Below, one piece after another: positions 20,378 to 33,389 of a DNA stretch of 64,000 nt; positions within the stretch are counted from its first letter, which is position 1; each line of letters opens with the position of its first letter. The DNA is taken from the NCBI GenBank assembly GCA_021442155.1, contig CM038232.1:63271436-63335435 (forward strand), in the 5' to 3' direction. Position numbers and translations under genes: made by a program. This DNA comes from Cymbidium sinense (lineage: Eukaryota; Streptophyta; Magnoliopsida; Asparagales; Orchidaceae). Below the pieces are notes generated by a model. That model ran no database searches and was not told the DNA's origin. It saw only the letters and a program-made list of their open reading frames with translations.

Positions 20378-21330
20378 TTACCCTCTATCTTGAGGTGCTG
20401 CCCTAAGAGGTAGAACATTGCCACTACAATGGTTGACTTCAGTGTTCTCTTGAGGCAGGGTAATGAAAGGTTCTACCTGCACTTCAGGCTCACACATAGC
20501 TTCTCCTATGGGACCCTCAGAATTGGATGATTCCAAGTCTATCTCAAGAGGTGAACCCGTACTGTTCATAGTTGGAAAGTCCAATTCTGAATCAGAAAGA
20601 GGAAGATCAGAATTATTATAGTTATTTAGACCTGAAGAGTTATCATTTGGAATAGAAGAAGATGGCCCATCAGAAGTAACACATATGTAATTCAAGCTGG
20701 CTTTATTCTTCATTTTTTTGGAATTATTTAGAGGTACAAAGTAGAAATCAAGTAAAGTGGTGGAGTAAGGGATTTGATGCCCTTATCCACTAATACAAGA
20801 GTTCTACTAGAACTAGTTGAAATGGAAGAAGCTATCACTGTGGAAACTACAACTGAAGGCTGGAGGCTTGACACAGTCAGTGGTTGTGCTAAAGGGCTAT
20901 ACTGCTCCTGCTGTTGTTGCTGCTAAGCCCCCCTTTCCTAGAGTTGGCACTGGCAACTTACAAACCTTCCTTGGTGTTGGAGGTTTGGGCTGACTCAAGC
21001 ACCTACATGGAAAGCTTCATGATCTTCTGGACTATCTTCTTAGAGGTACGGGACAAAGAGATATCCCAACCTTCTTTCATTTCTGTAGGGTCACATGTAT
21101 CCCCAAGGATTACCCTGATGGAACTAGAAGGTTGTTCCATAAGGTATTCCTTTGGGATGACTACAACACCGGTCTTGAAGCTGTGTTCTAGCCAGTCCTT
21201 AAATATGAAGCAATCCTCCTCAAAATGTGGGCTAGCATATGGTGGTAAGGGCAAAAGTTTGGATCATGAATTTTGGTTACTTCCTTGGTCTCCTAGGCTC
21301 GGGTAGCTTGAAATTAGGTTCTTTAAAAGA
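20378..21330 (-). pseudogene. Element B gag C-terminal and gag-protease linker
   Basis: Homologous to the intact ORF at 37,915-38,973 of element C. The piece 21,254-21,003 contains EEDCFIFKDWLEHSFKTG, the end of the imperfect Tat gag knuckle region, then VILGDTCDPTEMKEGWDISL. The piece 20,713-20,378 contains KNKASLNYICVTSDG and a serine/acid-rich segment EIDLESSNSEGPIGE. A Q-rich stretch (CAG/CTG codons, about 20,900) lies between. Serine-rich low-complexity sequence here is probably a flexible linker. Confidence 0.7.
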
Positions 21331-22180
21331 TTCTTAAAGATTTTTGATTACCTCCCTCTTAAAAGAATAAGGTTTGTTTAACTTATCTAAAAGAGTAGGT
21401 GGATCATAGCTACCTGGTGGTGGGTATGCAAGTGCTACTGCAGCTGGTATGGCTGAGGCAGTGGTTATGCTGGCCATGGAGGCTATGGTGGAGGTTGGTA
21501 AGGCTACCTCGGTGGTGGAAAAGGAGGTGGAGGTTGCTGAGGTCGTGGTCTCTTAGACTGATCTCTGGCTGGCTACTTCCCACCCACCGCTACTACTCGC
21601 TCGTTTTTTCTGACCTTTGGGCTTCCTTGACGATCTTGAAAAGGAAATTGTTTGGCCTCTCCTTATAGACTAGCTGCCTTATTGATTAGCTTCTCAAATA
21701 TTTTGATAGTGAAGCCCTTAAGCATGAAGGCGATCGGGCCATGGATATTCTTTAAGAGAATCTCAATGGCATCCTGTTCAGACAGCTGTGGTTCACACTT
21801 CATACTTAGGTTACACCATCAGAGAATATAATTAATAAGGGACTCACCTGGGTGCTGTTGTGCTATAATGAGATCACCTACAGTAACTCTTTGCTGAGAT
21901 CCAGTAAACCTCTTAATGAAGAGTTGCTCTAACTCAATAAATGTCTTTACTGAACCGTTGGGCAGTTCAACATACCAATCAAAAGCAATCCTTGCTAGGC
22001 TACTAACAGAGGCAAAATAGTAAAGCATCACTACCACCTATGTTGCAACAACTAGCCCTGAAATGTGCAATATATTGCCTTGGGTTTCCACTGCATCAAA
22101 ACTTTTGAAGAAAGAAGACATGAAACCCTTGGGATATTGGATAGCTTCGAATTCCTCTAGGTAGGGTGTACCCTTTGGAA
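21331..22180 (-). pseudogene. Element B gag capsid region
   Basis: Retrotransposon gag (capsid) is recognised by ARIAFDWYVELPNGSVKTF, ELEQLFIKRFTGSQQRVTVG and DLIIAQQHPGESLINYIL (22,037-21,819), followed downstream by segments matching HAIEILLKNIHGP and KGFTIKTFEKLINKAA. Gag would form the particle and bind element RNA. A stop after NYIL and others downstream break it. The upstream end merges with ORF1. Confidence 0.8.
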
Positions 22181-24158
22181 TCGATGATTCTCCCTAGGCT
22201 TGAGCCAATGCTTCCTTCACCTACTGCTCAACTATGGATTTTATATCTTTTTCTTTTATGGAGGTACTTTCCACTATCTTCCTATACAGACTAGTGCTAC
22301 CTTGCTCAATGGGAGGTATAGTCTTGGCTGGGTCCAAGACATGCACTAACTCAGGCTGACTGATGTCGATTGTAGTAGGATGAACTAAAGGGGCTTATTT
22401 CTGAAGCACTGAAACTACTACTAACAAGTCCTATAACTGTCATGCCATCCTATAAATCTGCTCATCCTTCTGCCTTAATTGAATTCAGAGGTGTTGGGCT
22501 GATTCGGTGTCTTCCTGATCAACCTCATCACCTTCCATGGCTTGTTATTCCCTAAGAAGATAAGCTTTAATGTCAACCATGCAGACTCTAGCTGAGTCTC
22601 CCAACAAGTAATCTTCATTGGGATCGAAGCTGACTCTCTCCTCATCTCATTAAATCATATCCTCAAATTTCCATCTTTTTCATGAAATAATGAGCCACTA
22701 TCTCATGAAAAGAATGGTTGATCTGAGCAGGTACAAATATCTTCGGCTGACCTGTGTGATCACTATCGTGTAATGAGAGGTACCAGACCTCACCTCGGAC
22801 TGGGGAGTGAATTCTATGTGGATTGTACTCACTAGATAAATGACACTCCTGATTGCTACTGGCTATGAGAATGGTAACAATCCTAAGAGGTTCCACTATC
22901 GCTGGTGTAGCTGGACTATCATCTGCCATACTTGAAATCACTGTCACCATCTCCACATCCTGTTGTATGGGCAGAGTTGGTAAAGGAACGACCATGATGC
23001 TTTAGAGTTGCCACTCCTTCTGCACCATAACTAGAGTAGAAGGTCGAGCACGAAAGCTCAGCCCTACCACAATAGACGACGTAGAAGAGGTAGGATCCCT
23101 TCATCGGATCACCAATGGGGTGCACTTTTCCTCGGATGTGGCCTTCATGGCCTTAGATGGAATAAGAGATGCTCTAACCTGGCCTGGTGATGGTGGACGA
23201 GGAGTAGAACGGTGGGGTGGAGATACCATCGACTCTCTAAAGGCTGCCCTCCTATGGTGACTAGTCCTAGTGAGGAGGATATTATCAGTATGGTCAGCAC
23301 GGGTAGCACGCTAAGCCAGAAAATAAATCAAAGTGGATGCTACCGGACGACAAACCTCCATCACTCTTCATGTATGTCATGGGCCTCTCCCAGTATCCTT
23401 TCCACACTCAGGAATGATGGATTGGAGATCAAACTAAGTGGACTCACAGTGTCTCTGCCTACACGGCATAAGATAGATAGGAGGTCATCTTGCCTCACGA
23501 AAACTGCTTAAAATGAACCACTAATGGAGGTGATGAGTGGATCCTCCTAACATCTTCCCTGTCTGACCCAGAGAGAGGATGGAACTAGTTTTCAATAACC
23601 AGTGGTGAAGTAATAACGGGAAACTCATCAATGGTTGAGCGAGCTGCTTCCTCCATCTCCTTTGCAATCCTGATGTGATATAGCTTGATCATGTGATTTC
23701 TGTTCCTACACTATGTACGTGTACGATGGGAGGAGTACAAGCTAGACCCATTCTCAAATGTAGGGGAGGCAGGCCCTGAGACCACGGGAGCCTTACCCTT
23801 ATAGGGTACAGATGAGATGGTGCTAGCCCTCACTGGGGAAGCAAGAGAAACCCTAGGCTATATGGCGGGGATGGTTGTGATTCTTCATCAGAAGTGTATG
23901 GTACTTCCACCACTTTCCTCTTCAGCGAGGAGACATCAGAGTCAGAGGATAAGTCAATCCTGACGACTGGCTTCTGCCCGGTCACCTTGGTCCTACTAAC
24001 TGTAGTGAGGGGAATGCCTAATATGTAATCTCGGCTCCCTCAAATCCCCGACCAAAGTGAATTAGAAGGGTATGGTATAGACGAGGGAAGTCGGCTTGAT
24101 CCAAAACTAGATCCATACCATGGGGGAAGGTAAAAATAAACTTTTGAGAACTAGCCAT
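22181..24158 (-). pseudogene. Element B ORF1 remnant
   Basis: ORF1 runs from an ATG at 24,158 (MASSQKFIFTFPHGMDL) to the gag junction. The N-terminal block MDLVLDQADFPRLYH and HFGRGFEGAEIT is shared with elements A and C, and the ATG lies just after the leader, so I take it as the native start. An in-frame stop follows about 50 codons in. Further pieces lie at 23,125-22,919 and 22,995-22,663, where a PKIFVPAQINHSFHEIVAHYF motif precedes EKMEI and, in other copies, the acidic DEDDLL block. Downstream a Q/E-rich segment leads into the gag coiled coil. Function unknown. Confidence 0.65.
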
Positions 24159-24274
24159 TTCAACAACTGTAAGAGACTGTAACTATACTATCACTGTACT
24201 GCAACTGACTATAAGAATCTGCAATAAGAAATTAGCTTGTATCAGATTTCTGTCTTTATAGATTTTTGAATTTG

Positions 24275-25230
24275 ATTTAAAAATTTGAACCCACATCCAA
24301 CAACTTGGAAGTGTTAAGTGGGGTTTAAATAGATTTGAGAATTTGATTGAAACAGGAATTTTGAATATGAATCCAACTTCAATAGATTTGGGTATGTTGA
24401 AATATAGATTCAAATTTAAGTATGTTAAAGTAACGGTCAATTGGTTTTTTGTTTTTGTTTGATTGTTTTGGAATTTTACTCACTTAACAAATTTAGGTAT
24501 GCTAAGTGAAGTGTTTGAGAAAGTGATTATTTCTTTTTGTGAATTTTATTTTGATTTTGGAAAATTTGGAATTCTCACTTAGCAAATTTAAGTATGCTAC
24601 GTGAAGAACTCAAGTGTGTTTTTGTTGGATTTTTGAAAATAGGATTCTTAGCAAATTTAGGTATGCTAAGGAAATCCTAAGTGTTTCATTTGTGTTTTGA
24701 TATTTTGATTTTTGGAAAGGTAGGATACTTAGCAAATTTGGGTATGCTAAGGGAATCCTAATTGTTTCATTTTTGTTTTAATGTTTTGATTTTTGAAAAG
24801 GTAGGATCCTTAGCAAATTTTATGCTAAGGGAATCCTAAGTGCTTCATTTTTATTTTGATTTGACTGAAAGTGAGACTTTCCTTTAGGAAATAAATTGAT
24901 GGAAGATATTCATTTGTGCTTTTGGAAAATTTAGTTCTATTTGAAAAAGAAACTTCCATTCAATAAGTGGAGATATTGAATGGAAAGATTCATGTGTGCT
25001 TTTTGAGAAATTCATTTTTGGATTTTGATTTTGACTTTTGGAAAGATGATTGTTCTTTTTTTTGTAATTGAAATTTTTGTCAAAGTGAATTGATAGAAGG
25101 AGTTCATTTGTGCTTTTAGAAAATTTAATTTTGTTTGAAAATGAAACTTCCATTCAATAAACGTGGGTGTATTGACTGGAAAGGTTCATATGTGCTTTTT
25201 TTTGAAATTTTAATTTTGACTTTTAGAAAG
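24275..25230 (-). repeat. Shortened stem-loop array in the leader of element B
   Basis: Same type of array as at 6,020-7,905, on the other strand, with about ten recognisable units: for example 24,481-24,513 (CACTTAACA.../TGCTAAGTG), 24,641-24,678 (AGGATTCTTAGCA/TGCTAAGGAAATCCT) and 24,955-24,987 (TTCCATTCAATA/TATTGAATGGAA). The loop reads as the complement, AAATTTRGGTA. About half the length seen in A and C, so units have been lost here or gained there. Confidence 0.7.
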
Positions 25231-25764
25231 ATGATTGTTCATTTTATTTTTGAAAATGAAATCTCCATCAAAGTGAATTGAAAAGAAGATGTTCATTTAT
25301 GCTTTTGGAAAATATTGTTAGTTTTATTTTTGAAAATCCCTACATGTAATAATTATGGGAATTGTTAAATGAGGGTGATAAAACTTTTTGTGGAAAATAT
25401 TTTATTAAGTGCATTTATTGAAAAGGTGCTTTTGAAAAGCAAAGTTCTTTATGGAAGATTTATTTTATCATTATTATTTCAGGATGAACCTTTCCTTATC
25501 ATGAAAATGAAAAGGAGGAAGTTTTTAAATGTTTTCTTTTTATTTAGATCTTTTTATTTTTACCCATTGGAAAACCCAACGTGGGTTTTAAGACTAACAA
25601 GGAATGCGGTCCTAAAACCTAAAGATGTTGGCTAACTCAACTTAAGGATGAAATAAGCCAAGTGCCAATGGAAAGAAAGATAGTATAGGGTTCATACAAA
25701 AATACAAATCCACTATTGATACTTAGAGACAATGATCATTTACCAAATATGGAGAGAGGAACCA

Positions 25765-25782
25765 TCCCCAATGGAGTCGCTA
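25765..25782 (-). other. Element B primer-binding site
   Basis: On the minus strand it reads TAGCGACTCCATTGGGGA, differing in a few positions from the site in element A. It lies 8 bases inside the LTR end at 25,791. It fixes the orientation of element B. Confidence 0.8.
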
Positions 25783-25790
25783 GAAAAATT

Positions 25791-28700
25791 TGTGGTGAAA
25801 AATTTGTATATAGGAGTTGCCTTTCAAAATCTGTCAGTATAAAGAGAAAGATAAGACCTATAGAAATTCATCTTTTTAAGATGCCACGTGATCCATGAAT
25901 GTACTTATTGGTGATGAGTAGTCATCAAGGAATAGTGTACTATCTCAAAGATAGAAGTTCTTGCCCTTTAATGGACCTAATCACCTCAATAAGGACTCCC
26001 CAGGACATTGGGTCTTGAAGTGTCTGAGATTCTTCCCTTTACATGGAAAAGTAAAACAAGTTTATTTTAAATGGGTTTGATAAGTTCCCGATAGGGGCAA
26101 GCCCCATAGTTAGTACATCTAAAGATTCCTTAGGAAAACTCTTGATTAAGGCAAATGATCATTGTCTCTAAAGATTTCAATAAGAAAGGACTATCAATCG
26201 ATTGGTTTATTTTTGAAGATCAAATGGGATTGATCAAAGAGAGATTTTTTATCAAGGCCAAATGGGAATAAGTAGGAGATGCTCACGATGCTAGGAAACC
26301 TAGCGAGCCTCTCAGACTATCTTATAGTTGGGCTTTACATTTTTTAAATTTATTTAATTTGTTTGAGTTAAATTTTTCATTAGAATGCTAAGGCTTACAA
26401 TTCCATAATACAAGGTTATGAAAATGCCTAAGAGGTGAGGATTTATGCTTAGGGCTCACAAAAGGGAAAAGCAATCTCAGAACTTAAATCTAGGGAGCTT
26501 TAGCGAAGGCCAAAAGCACAACCTAAATCTAAGGCAAAAAATGGGTATTTGGTTCGCCTCCACAAGACAGGACAAACTACCCGACTGTTTGGACTTACAA
26601 CTGCCTGGGGGTGGCTGCCAACTAACTCCTCCTATTATTTTAAATTCATGTAGGCAAGTCTTTATGCTTATGCAAGATAGCTTGGCTATTTTTATTTAGA
26701 AAGAGACTGAATCCTTAAAATCATTCCATAAAGAGACTACATCATGTAAAGGGTATGCTTCAAATGGCCTAAATCTAATGCAATTCAAATTTCATTTTAT
26801 TTTCATTTTTGGATAATTATTTTGACTTAGGTTAATAGGATCCATATGTCTAATGCATGAGAAATAGAGTTATTGGCCAAAATTAGTGAGAAGGGAGGAG
26901 GAGAGCTTCCACCAAGGCACTCAAAGGTCAAGCCAAATTTCTCTGGCAAAGGTGGAAGCCCTCCAATCAAGAGTGAAATAAGATGCAGTTGTGCATGATA
27001 TTACAAAAGAAATGCTCTTCTAGCTAAGGGGTTGCTAATTTTTTTATCTTGATTTTAAAGCTAAGCATTAGGTGAGGTTATGAGTTATTTAATTTTTTTT
27101 TTTTTTGAGTTCTTAAGTTAGGTAAAAGATTTATTTTTCCCTAAAGAGCCAAATCCTCATCTAGGCCATACATAAAGTAAGGAAAAAACTAGGAAAAGCA
27201 TGCCACTTAAGGCACAAGCTAAACAAATCATCAATCAATTTATAAAGCTAAGCGCAAAAAGAATAAAAGGCCATTGTGGTCGGGCACCACCGCACAAACC
27301 CAAAAATATCAAATTTGGGTAGCCGAGCTCTACCCTTATATAATCCAGATTACAAATGAATTACATTACAATTAAGCAAGGAACTCATTATTATGGGGGT
27401 CTTTAAGCTTTATTCTTCTTTCATCTTCTTTTCTTCTTTCTTCTTTGGTTCTTCTTTTTGGATGGTTGAAAGGTAGATGCTCCAAGATTTCACATGGTAC
27501 ATAAGATAGGATCTTATGACAAATGCTCATCCTAATCCTCATAACAATCATTCCAAAATCCTAATTTCACAAATTTACATGAAAAAGAAAAGTGGAAATC
27601 TAACTAACACATGCAAAATAAAGGTTAGCTGAAATAAACCACACAAATCCCATGCATGTATATTAGACTTATCTCCCCACACATGGGTGACTAAGTCAAC
27701 CTGGCCTATGGATTATGCTTAGGGGTATAAGCACCTGCAAGTAAAATCATTTATATTTTTATTTATAATAGCGCCCCTTAAGCAAAATCTCCTGCATAAA
27801 AGAATAGTTAGACTAAGATCATCCTACCAATCATTCTATGAGCATACACCCTAACATCCAGTCTAAAACATATATCACAAAAAACAAAGCATCAATCCAT
27901 GCACTGACCTAACCTATGGCTAGAAGTGGTGACTTAGGTTAATGTGTGTACTTTGGAGGTTTGTGTGGTATGCTTAGCTATGGCATTAAGTTAGGATTTT
28001 CTATGTGTGAAGACATGTTCAACTTAGAGGAGTATTTTATTTAAGTTGTTTAATTATTTTGTGTTCCTTAGAATTAATTACTAAGTTATGAAGAGAGGGA
28101 AAGAGAAGAGGACTTCTCTTTCCTTCCCTAACCTAAGTAATTTCTAAAGTAGATTCACATTTTAGTTTCATTTAGGTGAATGTTTTGATTAAATCTTTTA
28201 ATTAATCCTAAGTTTAGATGAACTCTAAATAAACCTATTCAAAAATAAAGATATTTTAAGATTAAATAAAATGAATCAAAATTCACATAACACACATCAC
28301 TTTAATTCTTTCCCAACATGTATAACATACATATGAATGGATCCTAAGCATACCTATACATGCAAATGAGAACATTTAACACACTTTGTGTTGCATGCTA
28401 AGTAATCCATTTAGGAAAATTTGGAAGTTGAATATGCTTGATTGTTCTTAAGTAGAAAAAAGTTTCTTTATTAAAATTTTCATAAACACCCATGAAAGTA
28501 AGAAAGGCATAAGTGAGTACAACGCTATTTTTAACTAGAGGTGTAAGGTATAAGTTAACCAAATAATTAACCAAATACTTATGAGCCAATGAGATGACAC
28601 TCACAAGGAATTTAAATTTGCAATGCACCTAATAAGAAAAGTGCCTAATGCAATTTGGCTCACAATTAATAGTTAATTAAGCTAAGGGGTTTAGCTTAAG

Positions 28701-31700
28701 TAATTTCAAAACACCCTTTCATACATATGAATTGGGTTTTGATTTCTTTAATTGAACTTAGGCTACTAAACACCTAAGCATCTACCCAAAGTAGATTAAT
28801 TAAGTTTCGAAAGTTTTTAGAATTTTTAGAAATTAATTAAGGGTATAATTAATGAATTAACCCTTAATTAAGAGAGAGATTAAGGAGAGAAAAGGGGGTT
28901 TAGGGAATAGCTTAATGGGAATGCCCCAAAACTATTCCCTAAATCTCCTATCTACTAGATCTGACCTTAATCAACCCTAATCATGGATTAAAACTACTAA
29001 TTACACCTTAATTATGTTTAATTACATAAGGAGGGCAATTAAGAAAATCATATGCAATTCTTCTAATCAAGATTTTAATAAATCTAAAAAATTAGGGGAG
29101 GTAGAAGGCATCCCCTAAAACATACCAAAGAAATTTGGGATTAATTAGAGGCTTAATTAAAAAATAATTATCAAAATGAAGTTTCTAAGAAAACCCAAAA
29201 TTAGAGAAAATTATAATTCAAAACCCATTGAAATTAATTTTAAAATATTCTAGGTTGCATTATCATTCCATCAGATTTTATTTCATATTTTTTTGAAATT
29301 TTTAGAGGGAGTTATGAATTTTAGAATATCCCTAGGTTAATAAAAATTAATTAAGGCATTTTAACTAACCCTAACTAATCCTCTGGCTCATAGCGTGGAA
29401 TGTGCGTGCTTTACACGCATCGCATCGTGAGGGATTTACTTAAATGTCAAATTCCCAAAGGTGGCGGCGTACACTGCTTGATCTCTGCCGTCCAATCAAA
29501 GATCAGACGGCCAGAGATCTCCTCGTGATTTTAAAATAGATAAAAAGATTTCTAAATGTGGGAAATTATCTCGATCGTCCATCCAAAATGCGCGGATGGA
29601 CGGCTGAGATCTCCCAAGTTCTTCCCCTTGATCAACAGAGATCGTCCTTGATCAAGGGAAGATTTGAGCTCGATTGAGCTTAGATTCAAACCAACTTTAA
29701 CCCACACCATCTTCAGCCAAAGAGCGGCACATCCAACGGTGGGATTCACTTAAATTGAAAGTTTTCTTCACAAAGGACCAACACCTCCTATGCTAGGTGG
29801 TTGAAAAAGTTCATACATCACTGCTCGATTATTTAGGAGCTTCTGTCAGATAAGCGGCTGGAAAGAATGACCACTTGAGGTTGAGTGGATTGGTATATGG
29901 ACCACCTCCTCCTTAGCTAGCTTACAGCCTTGATCGAATTGGCACTACTCTTACTGTTAGAGCTTGGGAAAGAACATAGGTGAGCTCGACTTGGTGTGGA
30001 AGTAGTTGATAATTCAATGAGGCTCCCCTATTTTCACTGTTCAAACACTGAGAAATGGGGAAATGGTAAGAGCTCTAGAAGGCTAGGGATCACTCTCTGA
30101 TGGCTCATAACACTCTCCCTCACTCAATCGATAATGAGGTATTGAATTCCAATTGAATTAGGGGGAGTATATCTCCCCCTTGAAGGATAGGATGGCCGCA
30201 AGCCATTGTGTCATTTTGATCCAATTGATCATATTTTTGTTTTTGTTTTGAGTGTGCACATGGTTAGTTTTAGCCAAGGAGTGGATTGCCAACCTCCCAT
30301 GTGCTTGAATTTGAGTGGGAGATGGGTTTTGAATTTGGAGTTTTGACACATAGGGTCGGGTTTGGTCTAGGGACCAATTGGGCTAACCCAAACCCATTGG
30401 GTTGAGTGCACCACTCTTCACTAGGTCCCCTTGAACTTTTAGGAAAGCCTTAAGTGAATGTGAAGAGGGTATGACCAAATTACCCATGGATCAAGCCAAC
30501 CATTGTTCTATGGACTAGCAATAGAATGGTCATTTTGCTGATTTTTCACTTTGGATATATTGGGTATGTGGAGAAACTAGGTTTGGCAAGGTTTCAAGAG
30601 ATTTGGAATTCATTTGATAAGGTTTGGCTCATGTTGACCCATTTAGGTCAAAATGGGTCGACTTGGGTCAAGTTGACCAACTGGTCAAATTGGGCCAAAC
30701 CAAGGGTTGGGTCAAGTTCGTATGACCATTTGAAATATTTTGGTGGCTTTGGTTTGATTCAATTTGGTATAGTTTTGAATTTGGCTCATATGACTTTATT
30801 TAGGTCAAATGGGTCAAGTTGGCACATTTGACCCATTTGACCTATTTGAGGTAGGTCAAGGGTATGATTAGGTTAGGTAAGTCATATGGAGTGGATTGGT
30901 ATCTTTATTTCCAATCAATTTTCATTAAGTTCAAATTTGGCTCAACATGACCCCTTTAGGTCATGTTGGGTCTAAAGTCAATAGGGCTAGGTTAGGTCTA
31001 AATTGAGGCTTTGATCAAGTTCAACAAGTGATTTGGAATGAACTTGACCCATTGGTTGAGTAAATTTGGCTTAGATCAAGTTTTGACCCATTTTGACTTT
31101 TTAGGTCAAGTTGGGTCAACTTGGGTCAAGTGCCCAATGAGTTGGGTTAGGCTCAAATGTTGGCTTGGTCAACTTCAAACACAAGTCATGAGTGAACTTA
31201 GATCTATGGTTTAAATCAATTTGTCCTATGGTGGAATTTGTCTATGTTAGGTTTCATTTTGGGTTAAGTGTTGACTTGGTCAACCCTTAGGTTTGACTTG
31301 GTTTGACCCAATTTGATTGATTGATCATCCCATGATGATTGTTGATTATGATGAGAGGCAAAGATGAGTTTAGTTCAATCCAATTTGACTAGGAATAGAA
31401 TTTGGCTCATAAGGGTACTTTAGGTCACTTTGGGTCAAGTGAGCCTAAGTGGGTCAAATGGCTCGGTCAAAGCTTGATTTGAAGTTGATTGAACTTGTTT
31501 GTGGCCTTATGGTTGAAATATAATTCCATTGAATGTGGTTTGAATTCAAAAGGGGTTTTGATCCATTTGACAATTTCATATTCAAAGGAAGAATATGAAG
31601 GGATTTTGGCTTTGATTTTTGAATTAGGTTTTGATTGTTTGATTGAAGTTTTGATTTATATATGGGTTCATGATTGTAGGTTTGATTGAATCAATAGAGA

Positions 31701-32820
31701 AAATCAAGAGTTTGGCTTGATTTGAAGTTGATTTGGCTAAGTTCAAGATTTTAACTTGAAAGGCTTAGATTGGATTTTGAGTTGATTTGAGTTAAATTTT
31801 TGGAATTGATTTTGGTTTTTTGAATTTATATTTTATTTATATATGTGAATATAAATGAGGATATAAATTTATCATGAGAAAATTTTAATGATTTGAATTG
31901 GTTCAATCATGATTTTAGCTAAATCAATTAAAAGGGAATTTAAAGGATTTCAGGAAATTTTTAAATTGGAATTCAATTTTTGGATTTGATTTGATTGATT
32001 TATATTTATATTTCATTTATATATGAGAATATAAATCAGTTTTGAGAAAATTCCATGAGTTTGAATAGGTTTGATTATGATTTGGGTTAAATCCATTAAA
32101 GAGAATTTAAAGGATTTAACGAAAAGTTTAAATTGGAATTTAATTTTTTGGATTTGATTTGATTGATTTATATTTATATTTCATCATATATGTGAATATA
32201 AATCATAATATAAATGAGTTTGGAGAAAATCCTATGAGTTTGAACAAGTTTGATCATGATTTGGGTTAAATCCATTAAAGGGAATTTAAAGGATTTAAGG
32301 AAATATTTCATTAGTTGATTTGAAATTTTGAGTGGATTTGATTGGTTTGAATTTATATTTCATTTATATATGTGAATATAAATGAGAATATAAATGAATT
32401 ATGAGAAAATCCTAAAGATTTGAATTAATTTTGATCAAAATTTTGGTTAAGTCCTTAAGGGAAGATTAAGAACTTAGGAAGATTTGAGCTTAGGAATTTT
32501 GATGGATTGTGATCATGGGTTTCAATCATAGATTTCAATCATGGATTTCTATCATGGATTTGATTTGAGTTTGGAGAAAATCAAATGAGATTGATTTGGA
32601 TTTTGACTTGAAGTAAGGAAGTGAGGAATCGTTCAAGCTAAGGGTAGGCAAATTTTCTAACCCCCGAAAGGCATGACCTAATCCTATGGCTAACCCTTCT
32701 AAGTCTTCTAGGGCAAGGTTGAGTGTCCATCTAATCACTAGATGTGTCTTTAGACTAAAGAACTCATAAGGTCTAAGAGAAATCCTATGTCTAAGAAAGG
32801 AGGTGTTGAGAGCTCATTCT
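25791..32820 (-). mobile_element. Element B 5' LTR, about 7.0 kb
   Basis: Nearly complete LTR in minus orientation. Its 3' end is CACCACA (complement at 25,791-25,797); its 5' start lacks only about 11 bases compared with the copy ending at 11,883. It carries the conserved hairpins (about 27,277-27,340 and 27,680), the pyrimidine tract (27,410-27,460), the GGGGGAG palindrome (30,163), the TTGAC-dense region (30,600-31,460) and four 170-180-bp units (31,830-32,470). The long stretch 28,000-29,760 is AT-rich LTR shared with 41,200-43,560 of Y1. No gene is contained. Confidence 0.85.
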
Positions 32821-32884
32821 CAATACTATCTTCATTTTATCCATAGTGAAGAAGTATACTCAGGAATTTTCCTCATAAATTTTT

Positions 32885-32897
32885 TGGTGACTTTGGA
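32885..32897 (+). other. Element C primer-binding site, decayed
   Basis: TGGTGACTTTGGA aligns with the primer sites of the other copies but has lost several central bases (CCGTTG). Position after the LTR stub and before the GGTTCCTCTCTCC context identifies it. Confidence 0.6.
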
Positions 32898-33389
32898 TGG
32901 TTCCTCTCTCCATCTTTGGTAAATGTTGCCTCCAAGTATCGATTCATTTGTACTCAAACATCATTGGTTTTGGCATCATCATTAAGTTGCTTACCTCACA
33001 TCTTTTGGTCCCCAATGGGTAAAAAAATTGAAACAAAGAGAATTAATTAAAGACTTCCTCCTTACCATTTTCATGTTAAAGAAAGGTTCATTCTAAAATA
33101 ATAAAGACAAAATAAATCCTTCATAAAACTCTTGCTTTTCAAAAAGAACTACTTCAAAATGCACATAATAAAATATTTTTGCACAAAAGTTTTCCTAAAT
33201 CACCTCCATCTAACAATCTTCATGATTGTTATATGTAGGATCATCTTTACAAAAATTAAAATCCCAACAATTACATTTTCTAAAATTACCAGCATTTTTC
33301 TTCACTCAATTCATTTTTGGTGAAGACCTCATTTTTAAAAATAAAATTCCAACAATCATATTTTCAAAAGCATAAAATTTGATGATGAG

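Larger units (their letters stand above)
9728..32820 (-). mobile_element. Element B: near-complete giant Tat/Ogre-like retrotransposon, minus strand
   Basis: A single element of 23.1 kb reading right to left: 5' LTR 25,791-32,820, primer site 25,765-25,782, leader, ORF1, gag, protease, RT, RNase H, archaeal-type RNase H, integrase, long repeat-rich 3' region, and a 3' LTR cut to about 2.15 kb (9,728-11,883). With a full 3' LTR it would approach 28 kb, in the size class of Ogre elements. The two LTR ends differ visibly: by eye roughly 20-25 differences over about 250 bases at their starts, so the insertion is old. All coding parts are disrupted. Neither outer end is intact, so no target-site duplication can be tested. 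Confidence 0.85.
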
